From assembly GCF_021134715.1 (NCBI RefSeq), contig NC_060024.1:4278001-4342000 (forward strand): DNA of 64,000 nucleotides, given 5' to 3'. A program made the translations under genes and the position numbers. Shown here in pieces: positions 12,188-23,163 of the stretch; position 1 is the stretch's first letter, and each line of letters opens with the position of its first letter. The notes below the pieces were generated by a model. The model had not been told where the DNA came from, searched no databases, and saw nothing but the letters and a program-made list of their open reading frames with translations. Source of the DNA: Daphnia pulex (lineage: Eukaryota > Arthropoda > Branchiopoda > Diplostraca > Daphniidae).

Positions 12188-12959
12188 CTATTTGGTGCAG
12201 TTGTTACAGTTAATCACCGACATGGTGGACGAATTGGAGTCGGTGAAAAATGGAAATGGGGTTCTCTTCTTCACGTCAATGTGAAGTTCCTTTATTTGGG
12301 GCTTAGGATGGGGTGTCTCTTCATTGAGTGGGTTGGCGGCGTGAATTCTGGGCGGCGGTTGAGTAAACACTGCTGTGGCTTCCGTGCAGATGCACGGTTT
12401 CGATGGAATTCCGTAACGGCACTTTGTTCTGCCGTTTTTAAACAGCTTTTCTTGTGCCTCCAGTCGTGAAGGTTGACGCTTAATTGGATTCTCACGAAGT
12501 CGAGCATCCCATGATCCTTTTTGTTTCTTGTGTAGCTCGCTTCTTTTTTCTGAGAGTTTTCCAGATTTCACTGTCGACATCTTCAGCGGATGGTTCGGGT
12601 AAGTTTAGTCGCTTGTAGCCGTGTTGTAGTGCCGCTTGTACTTGGTGACCGACTGTCACTTTCTTTTTGCACGATTTGCAACAGAGAATTTTTCTTTCGA
12701 ATTCTTTTCCTGGAGTTCTGGCAATCTCGAGGTCGACATTAGAAGTGATAGTTAAGGGTTCTTTGTGACAAAATGGGCATTTCATCACGAATTCCATTTC
12801 TTCGTCGGGTAGCTGGAGTTCACCTTGGATGAAGGTGTCAATATTTCGAGCAAGTTTGTTGGTGAGTATTTTGACGTTAGCGTATGCTCGGTTGGGACGA
12901 GTGGGTTGGGTGGTGTTGGATTCCTGCTTTTTTTCAGATAGAGTTTTAATATGGGCCAT
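12188..12959 (-). pseudogene. Helitron Rep C-terminal zinc-binding segment, copy A
   Basis: The first frame (12959-12492, ATG start) contains a run that matches the Rep part downstream of the nuclease core in this Helitron branch (NIDTFIQGELQLPDEEM). A four-cysteine element follows, CPFC with CCKSC about 35 residues later, probably a zinc ribbon. Near 12570 the reading must move to the next frame (12580-12188), which gives KCRYGIPSKPCICTEA, the cysteine-arginine-tyrosine motif found between Rep and helicase in Helitrons. The two frames overlap by 89 bases, so one indel separates them. In copy B the corresponding stretch (60820-61060) has lost the first CxxC by deletion. Confidence 0.6.
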
Positions 12960-13044
12960 TTAAGGAAAAATAGGTCAGGGTTAGGTAACCCCGGAAAAAA
13001 TAAGTATAGAGGTTGCTTGGTGTTGCTTTGGTGTTACCAAAAAA

Positions 13045-13070
13045 TCAGTAGTCAGTAGTCAGTAGTCAGT
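13045..13070. repeat. 7-bp tandem repeat, short allele (tcagtag)
   Basis: This is about 3.7 units of the heptamer tcagtag in copy A. The same position in copy B (61146-61241) has about 13.7 units, so the array changed length after the two copies separated. Confidence 0.9.
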
Positions 13071-14129
13071 TAAAAAAATCATTCCCCATTTTGGGACTTA
13101 TTTGTTTTTCATTTTGGTTTCTTTACTTTTTTAAATTTTAAATTGCCATGTAGTAGTCGTTATGTCACTAGCTGGATAATCATTTTTTACCAATTTTTTA
13201 TTTTATGTCGTCTGCAGATTTTTTAATGAAATTACTACTTGGTGATTTTATTCATACGTATTTTTAAATCTCATTTGAATACTGATCGTCTCAAAAACGA
13301 AGTTTCTATAAGCCATGATATTTTTTGTTGTCGTAGTAATATATTCGAATAAAAATAATCAAATTACTCTTTTTCGAGATCAGAAAATAAATTTTGGCAC
13401 TTTTCATAGTGACAGTGATGGATTTTCAAGCAATCAAAGTAATATCACGGGTTCTATGGAACGTCTATTTATTGGTGATTGATAAATGTTTCACCCTGAT
13501 GGATATTATTTATCAAAATAAATTTTCGAGAAAAGGTTATCCTTGTTTATATCGATTTATATGGAATTCATTTGGAATAGAAAATCACTTAACCGTTTGA
13601 ATTAATTTTCATTGCACCAAAAAAAGTTCCTGATGTGATTTTTTCCGCGATATTAAAAAAAAGTCACACTAACGATTACGAGTTATTAAAAAAAATACTG
13701 AGCCCAATGTTGAGGTTGCTTTTGAATGGTACTTTTTTTTAGTTCCCTTTTCCACTTATATAATATTGTAAGTAAAGATTTCACTTACGTTATTGAGTGT
13801 CGGCGTGTTGCTCGGAGAGTTGTCGGAGTAGTCAATAATGAAGGGGTGCGTTGATCAAACTGTTCTGTCCCGTTTTCTTGTGTCTTGAAGAATTGGAAAA
13901 GTTTACAGTTACCCGTTGAAGTGGTGGTTTCATTAATGATTAACTTACATCCGATGATGATGGTCTGCATGTCGGTCTCGTGTTGTTCTTCGACGCGTTT
14001 CAATGCCATGGTCAGTTGGTTTTTGATCGCCGTGTAACGCCCCGTTGGCTGTTACAGAGAATAGACACGTAGTGAAAGTAGCCGATGTATTAGTCGTCTG
14101 ACCGACAGAAAGGGAGTACAGCGAGAGAG

Positions 14130-14251
14130 AGATACACATGGAAGGGATGCAGCATTTATAGTGGAATTGATCCCGCTGGATCGTATTCTTGGTTGAGCTG
14201 GACTAGCGTCTTGGTTGAGCTGGACCAGCGGGCCGGTTGAGCTGGGCTGGT
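14130..14251 (-). promoter_or_regulatory. candidate TATA promoter with three 11-bp repeats
   Basis: On the minus strand, a TATA box (tataaat, plus coordinates 14154-14160) lies about 20-30 bases before a pyrimidine-rich start region and an ATG at 14139. Upstream are three spaced copies of ccagctcaacc (on the plus strand ggttgagctgg, 14191-14247). The following short frame ends its coding-like part at a good splice donor (gtaagt, near 13948). The arrangement is preserved in copy B at 62340-62457. A core promoter inside the element is an inference from sequence alone. Confidence 0.35.
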
Positions 14252-14719
14252 ATTTCGATCTGTCCGCCGAGTCAGCGTGCAGCGTCGGCGTTTACGGTGA
14301 GGCGACTCCCGGAGTCGGCTTAATTTATAAGAATATTAAAGGCAATATTAAGACATATTAAAAAGCCGTCTAAACTTTTAAAGAAGCAACACGAAGGAGA
14401 AAGAAAACAAAACATCAAGAAACGTTTGAAGAGAAAGGGGAAGAACAAAATAGGAAAATGTGTGAAGAGAAAAGAATGAGAATAAATGTATGGGGAATAT
14501 CGGCTAGGGCTGTTTGGGAATAGAAGGTAAATTGACAAACGTGGTGCATTATGCAGTTTCGGGGAAAATTGAAACAACCTGAAGATGGTGTAAGGGGAGC
14601 ATAAAAGAAACGAACATGGGGGAATTAAGAAAGTAAAAGAAAGTAAGAACGATCTAGAGATGACAACTACAAAAGATAGTGGTGCCTGATGGCGACGATG
14701 TCTTCCCTCCCCCTATTTT

Positions 14720-15433
14720 TTAATACTCACGGACCCCCGTGCATTGGGATTGCACATGGCCGTTCCGGCCGCACTTTGGACATGTCGGGCCGGCTTTTGA
14801 TCTTGCAGGGTGGCGGTACGGGCGGACTACCATAGTTTGTGGCCATGATATGGTCAACTCCTTGAATGTTAATTTGAAGTCCATTATTTTCAAATAATTC
14901 ACCCCAAGCAGCATGCTGGTTTTGATGTTGGTGACAAATGCTTGACACGTCCATTTTCCGGACGGTATGGTCACCATTCCATATATCGGGAATGTTGTGT
15001 GGGTTAGGTGGTCCTGATAGTACTGGTTATCTACTTGTGTTATCACCGCTTCGTCTTGGCTGCCCAGGCTTGGGAAACGAATGAAATGGGTAGGCAGGTT
15101 GCCAACACCGGCTTTGGGGTCGTTAACCTTCCTTCATTTGGAATCTCGAAGAGTGGATTCATCTGCTTATCACCCCCAAAGAAAAGCGTACCGTGCAGTG
15201 CTATTATGGAATCCATCCCCAGGACCATGGACGCACCTATCTCCGCGTCGTTAACGACGTATACCGTGACGTTTGCAGTTGGTCCCCCTAGGGTGATGAG
15301 TAGACCTGTTTCTCCCATGATCGGAAATACCCGATTTTTTATAGGATCGGTGAACGAAGTGTCCGGGCCCGACACTGGGCGTACTACAAATCGTAATCGC
15401 GTTGCCGTTGATTCGCGAATGAAAATTCCGTAA
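14720..15433 (-). pseudogene. retropepsin-like lobes plus CCHC knuckle fused to Rep, copy A
   Basis: In-frame with the Rep domain, the protein continues into two successive stretches shaped like the second half of retroviral-type aspartic proteases (VNDAEIGASMVLGMDSII, then NIKTSMLLGVNYLKIMDFKL). It ends with a CCHC zinc knuckle, CPKCGRNGHVQSQC. No D-T/S-G catalytic triad is present before either lobe. A one-base deletion near 15050 breaks the frame in this copy but not in copy B (62927-63958), where it is continuous. In retroelements the knuckle normally precedes the protease, so this order is unusual. Origin by insertion of retroelement DNA into the Rep gene is my inference. Confidence 0.6.
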
Positions 15434-16330
15434 ATCCAAATGAGCATGTGTGTATGTAGAGGGAGACGGGATCGCTCTTCTACCACCCTTAGCCAGGCTT
15501 TGGGTACACCGAAAAGTCCTCCTCTTCTGTAAGGCCGTTTTTTCTTCAAACTTCAACCAATGATGTCCTCGATGACGATCTCGTGAATGTTTTGGAAGTT
15601 GAGAGCGGCTGCCAGAGAATGCTTTGAAAGTAAGGCGAAACGTTTCGTGCCTTGTGGTATGGCTTTTGCGCTAGGGGCGGATTCTTTGGGGCCCAAGGCA
15701 TACCACATGACTTTGAGGAATTTCGCGTCGTTGGGGCTGATAGTTAGCCAAATGGTAGCTTTCCCATTGTTGGCGTGAGCTGCATAAACGTCTTGACGGT
15801 TTCGCTGTGATGCCGCTTGAGAGTGTTGCATGGTCTCATTGTCAATTTTTTGGTCTGTAAAGAATGAGGAAGTGAGACCACTCGAACTGGCGGGCGGGCG
15901 CGTTGCTCTCTTCCCTAAAAGTTGCCGTTTGATTTTTTCGCCTTGGTAATCTGCTATTTTTTTCAAATCTTCTAGTGGTATTCGGGAATAGGCTTCGGTG
16001 CGAGGGATCACGTTGCCTTCGGCGTTGATTTCTCTGGAAGGTAAATTGACGCGAACTAACGCCATGTTGTAGGAGGAGTTGCGGGCGATCTTGTCGGACA
16101 CCGGCAATACAAAATCCGGTTGTTGAAATTGCCTCGTGCTGAGATTAGTGAAGTAGGCGATGAGCGCCTTTTTGGAGATGGGGATTTTTCTCTCCTCGCT
16201 GAAGCCTGCTCGGGCAAATGGAAACAAATCCGGGCAACGGGTTTCCAAGTAATCTGGATCGCTGTCGAAGCTGTGCCGGACGGACGATGAAAGTATTTTG
16301 ACGGCTGAAGAAACGCATTAGCAGTGGGAG
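15434..16330 (-). pseudogene. Helitron Rep domain, N-terminal and HUH part, copy A
   Basis: The frame is open from about 16330 apart from one TGA at 15553-15555. It includes ETRCPDLFPFARAGF, FTNLSTRQFQQPDFVLPV, HSQAASQRNRQDVYAAHANN, KATIWLTISPNDAKFLKVMW and, after the stop, KAWLRVVEERSRLPLHTHML. The HTH histidine pair at 15450-15460 corresponds to the metal-binding HUH motif of the rolling-circle nuclease. The tyrosine-bearing segment that should follow is missing: the frame passes directly into retropepsin-like sequence. The same TGA is present in copy B, so it arose before the copies separated or is tolerated. Upstream coding sequence beyond 16330 could not be joined with confidence. Confidence 0.75.
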
Positions 16331-16464
16331 GCAAATGATTGGCGAGAGCTCCGTTTTGATTTTCGTCGTTTTTTTCGCGTACTGTTATTGTACAGAAGAT
16401 CATGAGGGATTCCCTTTCTTCTTTGGCTGACCGAAGTAAGGAATTGAATCCACTCGCAGAAGTT

Positions 16465-19130
16465 TTATTGTGGGAAAGATTCTAGTTTCCTATGTCGTTG
16501 TCCGGTTGTTTCCGCAATTCCTCTTGGTCGATAAAATAGACATCGGATGATGTATTTGGATCTCGTGGAGGCTATTTTCCCTTTATTCAGGGCCGATAAG
16601 TCGCTAGTGAAGGGGGAGACCACGAGTACTCGAACCCCGCTGTCGCTGGGTTGGATTTTCACTTTTTGTGTCACAATTGCCGTAGGGAGTGGGGTGGAAT
16701 AGACATGGCCTTTGAGACTACTGCCTCCTGGCCCTGTGGTGCCCTGTGGCCCTGCTTGCACAGGCTTCATCAAACTCAGGGAACCAAATGACATGCATTG
16801 AAGTTCTCTCGGAAGTTGGCCTACTCAGTTTCCATTGGCGATGAAGAATTTCGGCAACTTGCCGGCTTTGAGTTTTGGTAAACAGGAATTGCGTGATTGA
16901 TCGCAGGTGTAGAGATGAGGGGGGGTGCATCTACATAGCTCTGCGTTGTTACACGTGGAGGTGTGAAGAAAAACACCCTTGGGTGACGCAGTACGTTTTG
17001 GAATACATGTCTGGATTCCGATGATTCCGGAAGAAGTTGTGATACATCGTATTGTTTTAGAAGTTCTGGGTGCAACGGTTTAGCGGAACTGCTAGTTCCG
17101 TTTGGGGGTTTCAGTATTCCAAACATTTTTTGTGGAACCTTTTTGAAAGGGAACAATTTGCATTTGGAAACTTTATTGAATTGGTTGCATACTGCGCTAA
17201 ACACAATCTGATCGTGGAATCGATCAAAAATCGAATTGATTATTTCTGGGAGTTCGTCATTTGAAAGAGGTCTGGCATTCCTGCCTTATTAAGTTGTAGC
17301 AGTTCTTCGGAATGGAAACATTGATCTTCTTTTGAACTGTAAATTCTTCCCGTTCTGTTTTCCATTCTCTCTGTTTTGTCCCGGTTGTTCTTTTTTTTTG
17401 TTCTTTCCTCTGGATCACTTCTCTCACTTCTGTCTTGTTCTTGATTTCTTTTACTTGGATTTGGGATGTAATTTGTATGTCCAGTTCTTTTTCGTTTGTC
17501 GGTTCTTTGACTTTGGTCTCGTTCTCTTCTTTCATTTGTGTCTGTAATGTTATTTTGTGTTTTTATTTCTCTATGATAAATTCTTTCTATCCTTTCTCGT
17601 TCTAGACTTTTCCCAGTGTAGACGTGTTGGTTTTCTTTGGGTATCTGTTGTTCAACATCAGTTGCTTGGAGAGCTGGTTAAGACCTTTCGTCTGACGAGA
17701 TATCCTCACTGGAAAAAGAATGATGAATGTTAACTTTGTTTGAATAGATGGCGCTACCAAAAGAGTTTTGCGAAGTATTCTTATTTTGTGTGAGTTTAGT
17801 ATGCAAATATTTATCTAAATTAGCAAGGTTATCATTACTTTGTTTGTTCGATTTTATGGGTCCTTGTTCGTTTGAATCGAAGGTCTTTTGCTGTTGGAAA
17901 GCTGGAGTTCGAACTGTAAATTTTTAAAAATTAAGTATATGCAGGGTAGTTTGACATTGTGAAGTCTGATTTTAACATTTTAATTTCCGTAGTTTGCGAC
18001 CGAATATGACATAAATGTGTAATGAGAATAAGGAATAGGAGTTACCATGTCATTGTTAAGTATTGATTGTTCATCTGGAGTTGTTTGGGTGACAAGTGTT
18101 TTGGTGTCCTAAAATACTCTTTTCAGCATTTTGAAAGATTTGAATACACTTTTCCCGTAAGATATCTTGGAGGGTGATTATCCCTCGGATGAACTGGTGG
18201 TCGTGTTCCATTCGTTGGCAATTTCTGGCACATTTTTGGAACTGTATGAGGGTTGAGGCTGTGATTGTAAACTGTCATTGTCTGTGAAAGTTGTTTCCTC
18301 CATATGACGTAGATTTTCTCTGTATTTTTTTGTTTGATTTTTCCCAGATTCAAAATAGTTTAAAGGAGATTTTTTTATGTTTTGGGGTTTTATTCTCCTT
18401 TTTGTAAGGATCAGAATCAATTTGGGAGGAATATGATGAAAAACGAGACAGGCGCATGAAATCATCGAATGTTTTTTTTTTATTTCTTAGATGTTTCTTG
18501 CGTTTTTGCTAGTTGCTGATAAGAAGAATTTCCGATTTGTTTTTTTGGACTACGTTTTCTTCTTCCACGTTTTTGAGGGTTACTACTATTAGGAGGAATT
18601 TGTTTGGTTGCATTGCTATCGTCATCACTTCTACTTTAGTCTCTAGGCTGCAAGACGAATGTTTTTTGTTTTTGTGGCTGAAACGTGTCACTTTTTGTAG
18701 TTTTTAAAGTAGAGCGTTTTAACGGAGTACTTGAAGTGGAAATGTCATCACCGTCTTGGATTTTTAAGAATTACGGGAATTTGCTGTAAGACCGGAAATT
18801 TTTTTGCATACTTGAACTGCAAATTTTTTTACAGGATTGGTGATGCTTGATTTTTCTTTATCTTTGTTAAGTCGGTATTTCCGATTGTTAAGTTGGTAGG
18901 TTGAAACTCCTTTGGACCATTAATGCTGCTTGGATTGTCATTTTGGGCATCCTCGTTTTCCAATGTGGTTGTGTCTTTTCGTTCTGTCTCTCGCTTTGCC
19001 AGTTTCTCTTTCCTTTTTTACGAAAGGCGGAATTTTTTCTAAGGCGGAATTATGAAAAGAAGACGTCAGGTTTCATCTGGGGTGGTTTTGAGAGGTGAAT
19101 GAATGGTTCTTTCAAAAGTGTTGAGTCAAC
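16465..19130 (-). other. low-complexity coding-like region upstream of Rep
   Basis: Minus-strand open frames at 16465-16794, 16821-17204, 17257-17535 and 18123-18465 are rich in Lys, Glu, Thr, Pro and Ser (for example KKRTTGTKQREWKTEREE). They have no catalytic motif I recognise. They could encode the variable N-terminal part of the Helitron Rep protein, broken by frameshifts, or be remnants of another element. I see no splice or start signal that decides this. The upper edge abuts the truncated Gypsy-like element at about 19130. Confidence 0.35.
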
Positions 19131-20040
19131 AGAAAGATGGGGATGTAGCAATCAAAATTTCTATAATTGCTAATTATTAAGCTTCGTACTTTCTCTTTAG
19201 TAACCTCATCAATGTCAGGGAGGACTGCTTCAATGGCTTCCATATCAATTGGAATCGAGGATGCGTGAAACGAAGCGAGAGGGTTTGTTTTTTTTTGTTT
19301 CTTGAAGATTAAGGGTTCCCAAAACGGTAAGGCGAGGTAGAAATATGGTTGTATTTGTTCTATTTATAGCCAGCACACGGAACGAACAACTTGCGGTGCT
19401 AGGAAAATAAAAGGTTCCAGGTCAAACCCGGTTGGTATGTTACTGCATTTAACGAAATGACAAGAAATTTGAGGATCCTGCTCTTCCTCCTTCCCGCTTT
19501 CTAGTACACACGTAGAATATCGGGGAAATCTCAATGAGCGTGCAATCACAAAAGGGGTTTCTTTTTCCTGGAAGTGCTCAGTTTCCGGAACTCGATAAAT
19601 AGTTTGTTTCCTTCCATTGTACATGAAATGATGTTTGAAAAGAGCATCACGCCCTAAGACGCAATTTTCAACAATACTACTCACGATAATAAATTTCTGC
19701 TTAAGTAATTGGTGCGGCGTTTCTTCTGCCACAACAAAGTTAACTGTGATTTTGCCTTCCGTGAAGAGGCGCTTGTCATTTATGCTGAAAAGATCGACGT
19801 CTACCTCTCTTGAAAATTGAATAACTTCATTACTCTCCTTTAGTTTATTGTAAAATTGTTTACTTATTACGCTTCTTTCGGCTCCAGTGTCAAATAAAGC
19901 ATCTACAATGCAATTCCCTATTTCAATTTTAATTCTAGGTAATGTTGATTTTGCTGCTAAACTGTTTATATAATGTCGGGACTTAATATTCGTTCCACCG
20001 ATTGGCCCTACGGTACTGTCGGCGGCACCTAGTTTTCCCT
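19130..20040 (-). pseudogene. retrotransposon protease and start of pol
   Basis: The frame opens near 20035. The aspartic protease active site DTGAERSVIS has its D-T-G codons at 19883-19891, and the family's second-lobe motif CVLGRDALF follows about 75 residues later. The frame stops at a TAA at 19364-19366. Reading in a shifted frame beyond it continues as spacer sequence typical before reverse transcriptase (DIDEVTKEKVRSLIIS), and the match is lost near 19130. The protease is in the -1 frame relative to Gag, as expected for Gag-Pol, but a stop separates the two here. The enzyme would cleave the element's own polyprotein. Confidence 0.7.
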
Positions 20041-20106
20041 TCGCTCAGTCGAGCCTTACCTGACTCCATTCTCGTCATATCCCGGTGGAGGAAAGGGTTT
20101 TCCATT

Positions 20107-21864
20107 TTATATTTCGAAGCAATATGTTGCTAAATGGCCAGTCTTTTGGCAACGGTAACACGTTCGATCTACTTGAAATCCCTTAGTCTTATACCTACTA
20201 GTTTCATGATTTCCCCAACTGTTATGAAAATCACAAAACTTAAGATTTGCAGCTTGTTTGGGCGGTCTGTATATCTGTGGAATATTTTGTAAGAAGCTTA
20301 CACTTTTTTGTGCTGTTAATTGTCGTTGCATTTTCTCGATACGTTTTTCCAAATCGTTCTGATGCGTATTTGACTCTACTTTTGTGTTAAGGCGCTCCAA
20401 CGCTTCTGTTATCCTATCGAATTCTTTATTTGGCGCAACGTTTCTACTTTGAAAAGCATTTAGTCTATTTCTGACTTGTGATTCTTCCACCGCCATTGCA
20501 GTCATCTCTGCTTTTGCTATCAATTTTTCAAAAGATGAAAATTCTTTGTACTTTAGACGGGGTTGTACATCAAACGAAAGACCTTCCAAGAATCTATCCA
20601 TCATGATTTGCTCTCTTGAATGGGACGTCGCTTTATCTATTATGCCTGTCATTGGATATGCAAGGTTAAACGCTTTTCGTATGCGATTCGCATAGCGTGG
20701 CATATTCTCTTCGGATTCCCTCTGCATATTATGGAATTCTACACTCTGTTTCGACCTAGTCTCCGTCGAATGAAAGAGTTTGTGGAGACGTTCTTTTATT
20801 TTATTGTAATCCTGTGCTCTGATTGGATTTTCTATTTTAAAATTGTCGAATTCGTCGGCTGCCTCGCCGTACAATTTCGATCGTAATAGCGCAATCTTTC
20901 GAGATTCCTCAAAATCGCCTAAAATGAGTACCGATTCGAGGTGAGCTAGCCATTCATCAAAGCGACCGGAACGATCTAGATCGATGAATATTCCCACATT
21001 ACTAAATAAATTCATTGCCTGGCCCTGCAATAATTTCCTATTCTTGTCCAAATTTGAAGTCTCGTCAAATCTAGTTTTGTGAATTGCCCCGATTGACTGC
21101 GGAGTAGTTATGGGGAGAGGAAACGTAGTATTCAACCCCTGTCTCGGAGTGGGTTTATGTGGAATCGGAATCTACTTAGATCTGCTTTGTGCAGAGGTAA
21201 CTTGCTCGCTTTGCCCCGTTAGGTGGGCAGAAAAAGGAACAAATGAAGTACATAGCGTTCGGACAGGAGTTTGTCCAAGTGGTGTTGGCTGATTAATTTG
21301 TTTGGGAAATACTTTGGGAATAGCTCCTGGAATAGATATCGGAGAACATTTCCTACTATCCATAACGTGTTTCACTATCTGATCCGCTGCTACCGAAGCA
21401 TCTTCATAGGACATTCCTGACTCTAACAATCTACTCAATTCTCCGGCGTAAATGATGACGGGAATATCCGGTTTCTTTCCTCCTGTCGACATTCCAGCAG
21501 TTGGTGAGTTCCCACCCTGAGCGGTTGATCCAAATGGGGAAAAATTGACCCTTCGACTGGGTAGCTGTGGTTGATGACTAATCGGAGTAGATGTAAAAGG
21601 GGATGGAGTATTCGTACTCGTTTTTTCTATAGCTGAAGGTAGAGTAGGATTAGGATTGGAAGGAGTAATTGGAGCACTAGTAGTGGAAATAACTAAATCA
21701 GCTTGACTTGAAACTGGTATGGTTACCAAACGATCATCTGGAATTAACTCAGTTTCTTGATCTGGGAAAGGCAATAGGTTGGAACTTTGCTCAATAAGTT
21801 CTTCCCTTTCTGAAACAACAGATTCGTATTCCGATTCAGTAGGAGGTTCGTAGTTGGTTTTCAA
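20107..21864 (-). pseudogene. retrotransposon Gag with zinc knuckle (one in-frame TAG)
   Basis: One phase is open from 21864 to 20107 apart from a TAG at 21172-21174. The first part is proline-, serine- and threonine-rich. The second (from 21135) holds a retrotransposon Gag domain (RFDEWLAHLESVLILGDFEE, KLYGEAADEFDNF, YNKIKERLHKLFHSTETRS) and a coiled-coil-like stretch. It ends with CYRCQKTGHLATYC, a CCHC knuckle that binds the element's RNA. Gag assembles the intracellular particle. The single stop could be a recent mutation, since sequence on both sides is well kept. Confidence 0.7.
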
Positions 21865-22603
21865 TTGACAATGTGAAAAAGTTCAAAGGCGTTATTATAG
21901 TGGGTTCCGTTAAAAGCAAAGCTCTCAACGCAGATTCAATTTCGGTATTTGATATATCTGTCCTTTGATTCAATTTACGTAAGTATTGTAACTCAAAAAT
22001 TAAATCGTCAACAGGAACCTCAGTTATCCTGGTATGCAAGAATTGTGTGCAGAAGTATGAACGGTCTATTCCCTCGTTGGAAAGATCAATATCGACAAGA
22101 TTTGTTGGATCTTCTCTTAAATTTGTATTAGTTTTCGGAGTTTCACTCGAATCTAAAATAGCACGAGCTTGCTCAAGGAGTTGATTAAAGGAGAGGACAT
22201 CTATAGTGTTGTCTCCTATTAAAGGTTCTGGAATATTTGAATGATTATCTGAATCGTTTTGTAAAACTACTAATTCCGGCTCTTCTGTTTGACGAAGGTG
22301 GTTGAATTGCTCTGCCCAATTGTTCCTTATTTCCTCGTAGCTTCTTGGGTCAAGTTGATCTGAGCGAATTTGGTCAGCTGAGCTATTAACTTGTTGATTG
22401 GCTGGTTCGGGAGTTAGCGGTTCTTCACTATTTAATTGTCTTCTTAATGTTTGCTGGGATTGGAAAGGGAGAGACCATGACTTGGAAACAAGACGGTTAG
22501 ATAAAATTTTCTCCCGAAAAGAGCGCATCCAACCTATTGGACACATCTTTGTTGCTGATTCTCCTCTAGTATTCTCTATCCCGCTATCTGGATTACTATT
22601 CAT
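21836..22603 (-). CDS. N-terminal frame of the truncated LTR element
   Basis: This frame starts at an ATG at 22603 and encodes 255 residues, acidic and rich in Asn, Gln, Glu and Ser, with no recognised domain. Its end overlaps the next frame by 29 bases, in a different phase. It may be a separate accessory ORF or the N-terminal part of Gag moved out of phase by one indel. Position directly after the leader, before Gag, fits either. Confidence 0.45.
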   Translation of the reverse strand: MNSNPDSGIENTRGESATKMCPIGWMRSFREKILSNRLVSKSWSLPFQSQQTLRRQLNSEEPLTPEPANQQVNSSADQIRSDQLDPRSYEEIRNNWAEQFNHLRQTEEPELVVLQNDSDNHSNIPEPLIGDNTIDVLSFNQLLEQARAILDSSETPKTNTNLREDPTNLVDIDLSNEGIDRSYFCTQFLHTRITEVPVDDLIFELQYLRKLNQRTDISNTEIESALRALLLTEPTIITPLNFFTLSIENQLRTSY

Positions 22604-23137
22604 GATTATAAAATTAAAAAAATGATAACACTAGTTCAAAAGGAAAAAAAAAGAGTTGGTCCGTTCGAACTATCAGCCCAATAGTCCCCGTCGGAAGTTC
22701 TTTATTTCCACCCCCATCATTGTCAGCGCCGACCCTATTTGATGTTAAATCCAGCTCAAAACACACTCAACCGATTCAATTCAAAGCCAAACAATTCCCG
22801 ACACGCACAACAACCTGGACCGAATCACGTAATCATACCAGAAACTCGGTCAATCAACTAGAGCCAAAAACGTTGGTGTCTAATTTTTATCAAACCTTGT
22901 GTTTGTGTAAATCCCATTCGACCAAAGTGAAGAAGTCAGAGATCGACCCTCATAGAAGCGCGTCAGGTGCACCAACGAAACAAAAGACACACACGGGGTG
23001 CACAGAAGCCAGTTTTCTTTTCGGGTCAAGTTGAATGCGTTATGACGTCACAAAATACTAATAAACACACACACACACACAACTTACATACTGGACGTAA
23101 GATCGAGAGGGAGGAAAGGTAAAGATAAAACAACGGG

Positions 23138-23161
23138 GTTCGAATCCCACTTCTGAAACCA
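23138..23161 (-). other. primer-binding site, tRNA-Leu type
   Basis: On the minus strand the sequence starts TGG two bases after the LTR end and stays complementary to a tRNA 3' end through the acceptor stem into the T arm (plus strand gttcgaatcccacttctgaa then acca). It resembles tRNA-Leu(CAA) with about one difference, as recalled from known tRNA-Leu sequences. Such length of match, 20 or more bases, supports reverse-transcription priming and rules out chance. Confidence 0.7.
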
Positions 23162-23163
23162 AA

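Larger units (their letters stand above)
7788..16300 (-). repeat. block A: long duplicated Helitron-bearing segment
   Basis: From 7788 onward the sequence is closely similar to 58377-64000, in the same orientation. The match begins at tagggaagatgtta in both. It runs through 8000-9060, breaks where each copy has a different insert (9075-9445 here, about 59675-59905 there), and resumes through 9446-10340. It skips 10345-12677, absent from the other copy, then continues from about 12680 to the end of the window. The left part, 7788-9450, shows no coding sequence and is probably the 3' flank of the element. The two copies do not have identical flanks at 7788 and 58377, so this is transposition or an old duplication, not a recent tandem event. 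Confidence 0.85.
10008..16330 (-). mobile_element. Helitron, Rep/helicase type (copy A), degenerate
   Basis: Read on the minus strand, the order is: Rep-domain N-terminal part (16330-15434), an in-frame retropepsin/CCHC stretch and non-Rep DNA (15433 to about 12960), the Rep C-terminal zinc-binding part (12959-12188), unrelated sequence with a plus-strand frame, and a Pif1-type helicase (about 11330-10008). Rep nuclease plus superfamily 1B helicase in one polypeptide is diagnostic of Helitrons, which move by rolling-circle-like replication. Several stops and frameshifts show that this copy is not functional. The Rep sequence resembles the branch often called Helentron or Helitron2, but I cannot confirm that without the ends. 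I could not fix the exact termini. Confidence 0.75.

Noticed and set aside
14720..15433. Complete retrotransposon inside block A
   Set aside because: No reverse transcriptase, LTR pair or integrase is visible; only protease-like and knuckle parts are present.
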